Positions 1 to 5,574 of a stretch of 5,574 nucleotides of DNA are shown here, in pieces. The number at the start of each line of letters is the position of its first letter. The stretch's first letter is position 1. The DNA comes from Bacteroidales bacterium (GTDB lineage Bacteria > Bacteroidota > Bacteroidia > Bacteroidales > UBA4181). The notes beneath the pieces are model-generated. The model did not search any database and was not told the DNA's origin. It saw only the letters and a program-made list of their open reading frames with translations. The stretch covers positions 1-5,574 of the forward strand of contig JAISKR010000337.1 in assembly GCA_031260845.1 (NCBI GenBank), in the 5' to 3' direction. The translations under genes were made by a program, and so were the position numbers.

Positions 1-2343
1 TTAAAACGAAAAATTCCACGTGACTGACGGCACGAAGGAAAAGAGATAAATCATTTCGGCATACGACTGGTCGGGATTGTCTTCTTCCTGCTCGAAAAGA
101 ATCGTCCACGGGTTGTGGCGTCCGTAGGCGTTGTAGAGAGAAAAGTTCAGTTCGTTTGTGAAGCGTTTGCCCGGACGCTGCTTGAACGACCACGTAGCCG
201 ACAAATCAAGCCGGTGATAGTCGGGATAACGGGATTCGTTGCGACGGGAATAAATCGGCACGTAACGCCCTTCAATCTCGAAGCGCCCTACCGGATAAGT
301 GACAGGCATTCCGGTGGCATACACCCAGTTAGCGGACACAATCAAACGCGGCGTCAATTCATAATTCAGCACAACGGATATATTGTTCGGCTTGTCGTAG
401 GGCGACCGATACCATTGGTCATTGTTAATATGGTCAATTTTCCGCTTGGCGGATGCGTAGGTATAACTCACCCAGCCGTTCAGTTTGCCTTCGTTTTTGC
501 GAATCATCAACTCAACGCCATAGGTTTCGCCCTTGCCGAAACGCAGTTCGCGTTCCAACTCATCATTCGCCATCAGGTTGGCGTGGTCTTTAAAGTCAAT
601 CACGTGCGTCATGTCCTTAAAATACACCTCTACCGACGCCTCAAACATATTATTGTTGAAATTCTTGAAATAACCGACGGCATACTGGTTGCACAACTGC
701 GGCAGAACGTTGGGCGTGGACTGAAACCAAACGTCCAACGGCGAACCTGACGCGGAATTGGACGCCAACTGTATGAACTGCGCCGTTCGCGAATAACTTG
801 CCTTTACGGAATTGGCGTCGTTAAAGACGTACAGCACGCCCAATCGCGGTTCCCACCTGCCCGTGCTGTGATAGATATGTCCGTTGGCATGAGTGGCGGA
901 ATCCGTCACAGCGTAGTTTTTCAGCGTATAGGTCTGGTCGCCGTTGCCCATATTTTGAAAAATGGTGTAGCGCAAGCCGTATTTCAGCGTCAGTTTGTCG
1001 CCTATCTTCGTTTCGTTGGACACGAAAAGCGCGTGTTCCAAGGCGTACTGCCACGGCTGTTCAAACTTGGCGATGATGGAACTTTCGCCGATACCGCCGC
1101 CCTTGCCGGGCGAGAAATTGTGCAGCAGTAAATGATAGCCGTATTTCAGGCTGTTCGACGGATTGATATGCCATGAAAAGTCGGCTTTGAAGCCGAAATC
1201 CTGCATTTTCGACAACCAGTCCATTGCTATCTGGTCGCTCAATTCCGCTTTGATATAATAATCGTAGAAACTGCCGATAAGCGTAAAGTTTGAAAACAGT
1301 TTCGGCGAAAAAATATGGTTCCACCGCATGGTCAGGGTTTGGTTGCCAAAATTCATTCCTGCAAGGCGGTTGGCAAATTTGTCGCGCCCCATGTAGGCTG
1401 ACAAAAATACACGGTTGTTGTCGTTGATTCGGTAATTTATCTTGCCGTTCAGGTCGTAAAAATACAGTCGCGACTGCCGCAGAGCGCGTTCATTGGACAG
1501 CAGAAGGAACATATCCGCATAAGTGCGCCGTCCGCTCACCAAATAAGTCAATTTGTCTGTAAACAGAGGACCTTCGACTGTCAGACGGCTGGATATGGTG
1601 CCTATTCCGCCCGTTGCGGCAAATTTCCGGTTGTTGCCGTCGCGGCTGCGCACGTCCAGCAACGACGACAGCCGTCCGCCGAAAGTGGCTGGAATATCGC
1701 CCTTGTAGAGCACCACGTCCTTGATAGCGTCGTTATTGAACACCGACAGAAAGCCCATCAGATGAGAAGCGTTGTAAACAGTGGCTTCGTCGAGCAGTAT
1801 CAGGTTCTGGTCGTGACTGCCGCCCCGTACACTGAATCCGGAAGAGCCTTCGGAAGTAGATTGCACTCCGGGCAGCAACTGAATGGCTTTGATGATATCC
1901 ACTTCGCCCATCAGGGCAGGTATGCGCTTCAAAGTCTTCATGGATATGCGTTCCATGCTCATTTCGGAACGGGTGACATTGGCATTTCGGCTTTCGGCAG
2001 AAATAACCACTTCCTGCAATTCATTGGCAGAAGGCGTCAGTTGAATATTCAGTTTTTCATTTTTATGCAAATCAATTTCCCTGCTCAACGGTTCGTAGCC
2101 GACAAAGGATACCACCAACAGATGCTTTCCTTCGGGAATAGTGAGGGAATAAAACCCGTAAGCATTGGCAGATGTGCCTGTTTTCAGTTCTTTCACATAC
2201 ACCGATGCGCCAATCAGGTCTTCGCCCGTTTCGCTATCCGTAATATTGCCGCTGATGGTAAAGCGTCCGGCTTGCGCCACAACGCTTTCAACGGATAAGA
2301 AGAACAAGAAAAACAGGACAATTGGTGATACGTTGTGATTCAT
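1..2343 (-). CDS. TonB-dependent outer-membrane receptor with N-terminal carboxypeptidase-regulatory-like domain
   Basis: A complete 780-residue protein that should form a 22-strand outer-membrane barrel and import a ligand using TonB/ExbBD energy. Residues 1-25 form a signal peptide: a very hydrophobic core (about 8-18) and an AQA site, with cleavage expected after A25. Residues 28-105 resemble the CarboxypepD_reg-like beta-sandwich (SGNITD..TGEDLIGASVYV, then YGFYSLTIPEG and VSFVGYE). EVVISA at 111-116 sits where Bacteroidota TonB boxes lie. The plug spans about 125-235 (LLPGVQ, GFSVRGGSHDQNLILLDEA, VLYKGDIPATFGGRLSSLLDV). The rest is rich in aromatic alternating strands and ends in VTWNFSF, with the terminal Phe typical of outer-membrane barrels. 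There is no N-terminal STN domain, so FecR/sigma signalling is not indicated. SusC-type features are not evident; the plug resembles receptors often paired with DUF4249 lipoproteins (from memory). The start is firm: an in-frame TAG lies five codons upstream (2359-2361). The ligand is unknown. Confidence 0.95.
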   Translation of the reverse strand: MNHNVSPIVLFFLFFLSVESVVAQAGRFTISGNITDSETGEDLIGASVYVKELKTGTSANAYGFYSLTIPEGKHLLVVSFVGYEPLSREIDLHKNEKLNIQLTPSANELQEVVISAESRNANVTRSEMSMERISMKTLKRIPALMGEVDIIKAIQLLPGVQSTSEGSSGFSVRGGSHDQNLILLDEATVYNASHLMGFLSVFNNDAIKDVVLYKGDIPATFGGRLSSLLDVRSRDGNNRKFAATGGIGTISSRLTVEGPLFTDKLTYLVSGRRTYADMFLLLSNERALRQSRLYFYDLNGKINYRINDNNRVFLSAYMGRDKFANRLAGMNFGNQTLTMRWNHIFSPKLFSNFTLIGSFYDYYIKAELSDQIAMDWLSKMQDFGFKADFSWHINPSNSLKYGYHLLLHNFSPGKGGGIGESSIIAKFEQPWQYALEHALFVSNETKIGDKLTLKYGLRYTIFQNMGNGDQTYTLKNYAVTDSATHANGHIYHSTGRWEPRLGVLYVFNDANSVKASYSRTAQFIQLASNSASGSPLDVWFQSTPNVLPQLCNQYAVGYFKNFNNNMFEASVEVYFKDMTHVIDFKDHANLMANDELERELRFGKGETYGVELMIRKNEGKLNGWVSYTYASAKRKIDHINNDQWYRSPYDKPNNISVVLNYELTPRLIVSANWVYATGMPVTYPVGRFEIEGRYVPIYSRRNESRYPDYHRLDLSATWSFKQRPGKRFTNELNFSLYNAYGRHNPWTILFEQEEDNPDQSYAEMIYLFSFVPSVTWNFSF

Positions 2344-2408
2344 TGTGATATATTGTTTCTACCACGCGCCAACTCTGCCTTTGCAACTTTCGGTTTTACT
2401 GTATTCAT
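2340..2408 (-). CDS. possible 22-residue leader ORF overlapping the receptor start (ATGA)
   Basis: Downstream of the predicted receptor promoter, an ATG at 2408-2406 opens a 22-codon frame (MNTVKPKVAKAELARGRNNI, then SQ). Its TGA stop overlaps the receptor ATG in an ATGA arrangement at 2343-2340. The peptide is basic (three Lys, two Arg, one Glu), has no membrane segment and is not enriched in one amino acid as an attenuator peptide would be. There is no Shine-Dalgarno sequence, only an A-rich stretch (ATAAAAGAC) before the ATG, as is usual in Bacteroidota. If translated, ribosomes ending here could re-initiate on the receptor. A frame of this length with such an overlap can also arise by chance, so this is a candidate only. 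Confidence 0.3.
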   Translation of the reverse strand: MNTVKPKVAKAELARGRNNISQ

Positions 2409-2434
2409 GTCTTTTATCTGATAAATAAGATGCA

Positions 2435-2442
2435 CAAAGATA
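2435..2442 (-). promoter_or_regulatory. Bacteroidota -7 promoter element for the TonB-dependent receptor
   Basis: Read on the minus strand the sequence is TATCTTTG, a perfect match to the Bacteroidota housekeeping-sigma -7 consensus TAnnTTTG. At a 19-base spacing the -33 position reads ACTG (2465-2462), a poor match to TTTG, so the promoter may be weak or need an activator. Transcription would begin near 2430, giving a leader of about 85-90 nt before the receptor ATG. The first 20 or so bases of that leader can form a weak AU hairpin (TTTAT-CAG-ATAAA, 2425-2413). Confidence 0.6.
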
Positions 2443-2495
2443 TGGCTTTTTGAGGAAAAAACAGTCATCTGTGTGCTAAAAAACTTGGTAATCGT

Positions 2496-2505
2496 GAAAA
2501 TTTTC
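2496..2505. repeat. 10-bp palindrome GAAAATTTTC in the divergent intergenic region
   Basis: GAAAATTTTC is a perfect self-complementary sequence about 55 bp upstream of the receptor -7 element and about 65 bp upstream of the candidate rightward -7 element. Its place between divergent promoters would suit a dimeric regulator, but short AT-rich palindromes are common by chance. Confidence 0.3.
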
Positions 2506-2519
2506 TCATGAAGCGTAGT

Positions 2520-2560
2520 GAAATAATCTTATGAACATTATGCTTCAAGACAATTATTTC
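2520..2560. repeat. 8-bp inverted repeat GAAATAAT...ATTATTTC
   Basis: GAAATAAT (2520-2527) and ATTATTTC (2553-2560) are perfect inverted copies separated by 25 bp. The right arm ends one base before the candidate rightward -7 element, so the repeat covers its -33 and spacer region. A second, interleaved pair, TGAAGC (2509-2514) and GCTTCA (2542-2547), shares the area. These could be operator half-sites or AT-rich coincidence. Confidence 0.3.
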
Positions 2561-2569
2561 GTATCTTCG
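2539..2569 (+). promoter_or_regulatory. candidate promoter for the DUF1761-like gene and helicase
   Basis: TATCTTCG (2562-2569) matches the Bacteroidota -7 consensus TAnnTTTG except for one base. TATG (2539-2542), 19 bases upstream, matches the -33 consensus TTTG at three of four bases. Transcription would start at about 2573-2575, leaving a very short leader of about 15 nt before the ATG at 2590. This is the best rightward match I found in the intergenic region. Confidence 0.45.
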
Positions 2570-2589
2570 CACCGTAAAATATTCATGCT

Positions 2590-2982
2590 ATGGTGACCTT
2601 TTTTCATTCTCTCAATTGGTGGTGGTACTCGCTTTCTGTGATAATTGTTTTCGGTATCGGCGCTTTGTGGTATTCGGTGCTTTTCCCAAAAATGTGGGTG
2701 CGGGTGTTCAGAATACAGATGGGAACGGTGACAACAGGCAGTTTCATCCGTACCATGGGGATACAATTGGCGTCCACCGCTGTGTTTGGGATTATTGTTT
2801 TCATACTTGCCTTGTTGGACAAGGATTTAGCCCTGCTTGTGATAATCGGTTTGGCGGCGTGGTTGGTAGGCACATTGAATTTTAAATTTCCCCGCATGAA
2901 AGATTTTCTGCAAGCCATATTGATAGAGGTGGGCTATCTGTTGATTGCCGGTCATGTATTCATATTATTCGGTTTGTTGTGA
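2590..2982 (+). CDS. DUF1761-like small integral membrane protein
   Basis: A 130-residue, very hydrophobic protein with four likely membrane helices at about residues 12-32, 57-76, 80-97 and 107-129, and no cleavable signal peptide. The motif GALWYSVLFPKMW (24-36) at the end of the first helix closely resembles the GALWYSPLLFGKxW signature I associate with DUF1761, and the length fits that family. NFKFPRMKDF (97-106) forms a charged loop before the last helix. The family has no established biochemical role, so no function is assigned beyond membrane location. An in-frame TAA at 2575-2577 limits the start to the ATG at 2590, and there is no Shine-Dalgarno sequence. The TGA stop overlaps the GTG start of the following helicase by four bases (GTGA), so the two are very probably cotranscribed and may be translationally coupled. 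Existence is nearly certain; the family assignment is by recall of the motif. Confidence 0.85.
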   Translation: MVTFFHSLNWWWYSLSVIIVFGIGALWYSVLFPKMWVRVFRIQMGTVTTGSFIRTMGIQLASTAVFGIIVFILALLDKDLALLVIIGLAAWLVGTLNFKFPRMKDFLQAILIEVGYLLIAGHVFILFGLL

Positions 2983-5574
2983 ACACGGGAAAATTAACGA
3001 TATACAGCGCTTCCGCCGGTTCGGGCAAGACTTACAACATCAGCAAGGAGTACATCAAATTGCTGCTCACCGAACGCGACTATCACCGGCGCATTCTTGC
3101 CGTCACCTTTACCAACAAGGCAACGGAGGAGATGAAAATGCGCATCATCAAAGACCTTCACGAAATCAGCATCGGCAAAAGCGGTGATTTTCTGCAAACG
3201 CTTTCGCAGGAAACCAAAAAGACCGAGCAATACGTTGTCAACCGGTCAAAAGAATGTTTGGCAGCCCTGTTGCACGACTATTCGCATTTTTCTATCCTCA
3301 CAATTGACAGTTTTTTCCAAAGGGTAATCCGTGCTTTTGCTCATGAAATGGGACTTCCGGCTGCCTATGACGTGGAACTCGACCAAACATCCGTGTTGGA
3401 TGAAGCCATTGACATCATGGTTGACCATCTGGGCGAAAACAATTTTTTGCGAAAATGGTTGGTGGAATGGGCTGAGCGCAAAATCGAAGACGGCAAAACA
3501 TGGAATTTCAAATTTGACATTCACAAACTGGGCAATGAACTTTTTGCCGAAGAGTTAAAGCAGTTGAACGAGGAAATGCTGCAAAAGATAACGGACAAGG
3601 AACGGATTGACCCTTTTCGGGAGAAAATGAAGGCGATGATGGACAATTATCTGAACCGGCTTCAAGAATTGGGGCGGGAAGCGACAGCCATCATGACAGG
3701 TTTTGCCTTGTCGCCCGACGATTTTGCGCAAAAGGGGCGTGGAGTGGGCGGCTACCTGCGAAATCTGTCCGAGCGTCGCGACGTAACCCCCAATAAATAT
3801 GTGCTGGAAGCCAATGAAGACATAGATAAGTGGTATGGCAAGGCTTCGCCGAGAACAAATGACGTCAGACAGGCACATCAGGCAGGATTGGGCGAGGTGA
3901 CCGCACAGGCTGTGGCGTATCAGGAGCAAATGCGGATAAACGTCGCCACGGTGAAACTTATTTCCAAACAACTCAATGTGTTGGGGATATTGTCCGATTT
4001 GAAAAAATATGTGCAGGAATATTCCCGCAACCAAAACCTGTTTCTGATTTCCGAAGCCGGAGGTTTTCTCAGGGCTATCATCGACAAGTCCGATGCACCT
4101 TTTATTTACGAACGGGTGGGCAATTTCTATCAACATTTCATGATAGATGAGTTTCAGGATACCTCGGCTATCCAGTGGGGCAATTTCTATCCGCTCATCG
4201 CCAACAGCCTGTCGTCCGGCAATGCCGACTGGGTGGTGGGTGACGTGAAGCAATCTATCTACCGTTGGCGCAACACCGACTGGAAAATCCTGTCGGAGCA
4301 GGTGGAACGCGACATTAGCAAGATGCTGGGGCGCGAAATCATCAACAAGCAACCGCTTTCCGACAACTGGCGCAGTTCGCCGGAGGTGATACGTTTCAAC
4401 AATGCCTTCTTCCGCGATGCGGTGAGCCATATTTGCCTCGCCTTTGAAAGCGACGAAACGGCAAAAACGGCAGCCGACACTGTGACAGACCGCTTACTTG
4501 CCGACGCTCGAAAGGCGTATAGCGATTGCTACCAGTATCTGCCTGAAAAGCGGAAGACTGCCACGACAGGATATGTGCAATTTCGGATGTTTCAAGACGA
4601 AAAGGATGTAGCAACGTGGAAAGAGCAGGTTTTGGAGCAACTGCCATCCTACATTGAGCAATTGCAGGACAAAGGATACCCTTTGAGGGATATTGCCATC
4701 TTGGTACGTTCCAATATAGACGCTCAGGCTGTCGCTTCTTCGCTGATGCGTTACAGTCAGGAGCACCCAAACAGCAAGTATTGCTATGATGTGCTGTCAA
4801 ACGAATCGCTGTTGATACGCCATGCCTCGTCAGTCCGCTGGCTGACAGCCGCTATGACCTTTATAGTCAGCCCCGCGGATAGCCTTAACAAAGCCGTTCT
4901 GCAATACGAATCCCAAACGTATCTGTCAACTAACGGGCAGATGTCCGACCTGTGCACTCAGCCGGATGCGGTGTTGCAGCAATGGCGCAGTTTACCCGTT
5001 TATGAACTTGCGGAAAAACTCTTGCAGGACAACGGACTGTATGCCGACGCTTCACAAGTTCCGTTTTTGCAGGCTTTTAAGGACATTCTGCTGCAATATT
5101 CGCGTCGTGAAGCCACCGACGTCAATTCTTTTCTCGAATGGTGGGAGGCGCACAAGGACAAGCAGTTTCTCACCATGCCCGACGGACAGGATGCTATCCG
5201 GCTGATTACCATTCACAAATCCAAGGGCTTGGAATTTGAAGCAGTCCTGATACCCTTCTGTGACTGGGAACTGGCGAAAGGCGGGAAAATCCTATGGTGC
5301 AGTCCTTCCGGCGATTTTTTAGACGCCAATCCCGAAAAAGCCATCGAACTGCTGCCTTTGAAGTTTGAAACGGAGTTGGGCAATACCATTTTTGCCAAAG
5401 AATATTTGCAGGAAAAGATGCTGTCGTATATTGACAATCTCAATCTGCTGTATGTCGCCTTCACGCGGGCGAAAAAATCCTTGTTCGTATTCACCGGACT
5501 GTCCGCAGATGACGGCGAACGAGCGAGTAAAGACAATTTCACAATGGTGAGTGATTTGTTGCGCCGTATCTTCT
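2979..5574 (+). CDS. AddA/RecB-like UvrD-family (SF1A) DNA helicase, 3' end beyond the window
   Basis: An uninterrupted frame of 865 residues that runs off the right edge. It is an ATP-driven DNA translocase of the AddA/RecB type, which unwinds and processes double-strand ends for recombination. Visible motifs: Walker A ASAGSGKT (11-18, K17); motif Ia AVTFTNKATEEM (41-52); TIDSFFQR (108-115); Walker B MIDEFQDTS (388-396, D390/E391); motif III VVGDVKQSIYRWR (419-431); motif IV LSDNWRSSPE (460-469); DIAILVRS (571-578); motif V TIHKSKGLEF (744-753); motif VI LLYVAFTRAKK (823-833, arginine finger R830). No UvrD-type Q motif precedes Walker A. GTG at 2979 is chosen because it is the only plausible start that keeps Walker A; the first in-frame ATG (M52) would remove it. 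Family members are, from memory, about 1050-1100 residues with a C-terminal PD-(D/E)XK nuclease domain, which would lie outside the window. The insert between TIDSF and Walker B corresponds to domain 1B. No frameshift or missing catalytic residue is seen. An AddB-like partner is expected nearby. Confidence 0.95.
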   Translation, partial: MNTGKLTIYSASAGSGKTYNISKEYIKLLLTERDYHRRILAVTFTNKATEEMKMRIIKDLHEISIGKSGDFLQTLSQETKKTEQYVVNRSKECLAALLHDYSHFSILTIDSFFQRVIRAFAHEMGLPAAYDVELDQTSVLDEAIDIMVDHLGENNFLRKWLVEWAERKIEDGKTWNFKFDIHKLGNELFAEELKQLNEEMLQKITDKERIDPFREKMKAMMDNYLNRLQELGREATAIMTGFALSPDDFAQKGRGVGGYLRNLSERRDVTPNKYVLEANEDIDKWYGKASPRTNDVRQAHQAGLGEVTAQAVAYQEQMRINVATVKLISKQLNVLGILSDLKKYVQEYSRNQNLFLISEAGGFLRAIIDKSDAPFIYERVGNFYQHFMIDEFQDTSAIQWGNFYPLIANSLSSGNADWVVGDVKQSIYRWRNTDWKILSEQVERDISKMLGREIINKQPLSDNWRSSPEVIRFNNAFFRDAVSHICLAFESDETAKTAADTVTDRLLADARKAYSDCYQYLPEKRKTATTGYVQFRMFQDEKDVATWKEQVLEQLPSYIEQLQDKGYPLRDIAILVRSNIDAQAVASSLMRYSQEHPNSKYCYDVLSNESLLIRHASSVRWLTAAMTFIVSPADSLNKAVLQYESQTYLSTNGQMSDLCTQPDAVLQQWRSLPVYELAEKLLQDNGLYADASQVPFLQAFKDILLQYSRREATDVNSFLEWWEAHKDKQFLTMPDGQDAIRLITIHKSKGLEFEAVLIPFCDWELAKGGKILWCSPSGDFLDANPEKAIELLPLKFETELGNTIFAKEYLQEKMLSYIDNLNLLYVAFTRAKKSLFVFTGLSADDGERASKDNFTMVSDLLRRIF
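4118..4190 (+). repeat. 13-bp direct repeat flanking the helicase Walker B codons
   Basis: GGGCAATTTCTAT occurs at 4118-4130 and again at 4178-4190, exactly 60 bp apart and in the same frame, encoding GNFY on each side of MIDEFQDTS. The repeat lies wholly within the helicase gene and does not disturb it. Confidence 0.8.

Noticed and set aside
115..750. A 211-codon plus-strand open frame within the receptor gene
   Set aside because: It is antisense to the barrel region of a clearly real receptor, has no promoter-like sequence or recognisable domain, and is a codon-bias shadow.
1762..2298. A 178-codon plus-strand open frame opposite the receptor's N-terminal region
   Set aside because: It is antisense to the plug and regulatory-like domain codons, which are strongly conserved in sequence type. 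No independent sign of a gene is seen.
2376..2383. TGCCTTTG on the plus strand, one base from the -7 consensus
   Set aside because: It lies about 200 bp from the rightward genes, lacks the important A at the second position and has no good -33 partner. It falls within the receptor leader and is probably chance.
2531..2596. A 21-codon plus-strand frame ending in TGA seven bases into the DUF1761-like gene
   Set aside because: It resembles the receptor's leader ORF, but the best rightward promoter (-7 at 2562-2569) lies inside it, so its start would not be transcribed. No other rightward promoter upstream is convincing.
3555..4430. A 291-codon open frame on the minus strand inside the helicase gene
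   Set aside because: It lies opposite the codons for Walker B, motif III and motif IV of an intact plus-strand helicase, and its translation shows no recognisable domain. It is best explained as an antisense shadow of codon usage.

Overview
The window looks like ordinary chromosome of a Bacteroidota bacterium, most likely of the order Bacteroidales. Three things point there: an outer-membrane TonB-dependent receptor with an N-terminal carboxypeptidase-regulatory-like domain, a perfect Bacteroidota-type -7 promoter element (TATCTTTG) and genes without recognisable Shine-Dalgarno sequences. The genus cannot be told from the sequence alone.

Layout. Positions 1-2343 (minus strand) hold a complete TonB-dependent receptor of 780 residues, whose stop codon is the first three bases of the window. 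A 246-bp divergent intergenic region (2344-2589) carries a good promoter for the receptor, a weaker candidate promoter for the rightward genes, several AT-rich inverted repeats, and a 22-codon ORF in the receptor's leader that ends in an ATGA overlap with the receptor start. Positions 2590-2982 (plus) encode a small four-helix membrane protein resembling DUF1761. Its stop codon overlaps (GTGA) the GTG start of a large AddA/RecB-like UvrD-family DNA helicase that runs from 2979 off the right edge. 865 residues of the helicase are visible, with all main SF1 helicase motifs intact; the C-terminal part, where a nuclease domain is expected, lies outside the window.

How the genes work together. The receptor faces away from the other two and should be expressed independently. 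It would take up an unidentified ligand across the outer membrane with TonB energy. The DUF1761-like gene and the helicase form a tightly overlapped, probably translationally coupled pair. The helicase belongs to the double-strand-break end-processing machinery (AddAB/RecBCD type), and its AddB-like partner would be expected nearby outside the window. Why a small membrane protein precedes it is unknown.

I see no RNA genes, mobile elements, CRISPR arrays or clear terminators. I did not find a convincing new biological system. The points most worth a second look are the overlapping leader ORF of the receptor and the overlap of the membrane protein with the helicase.
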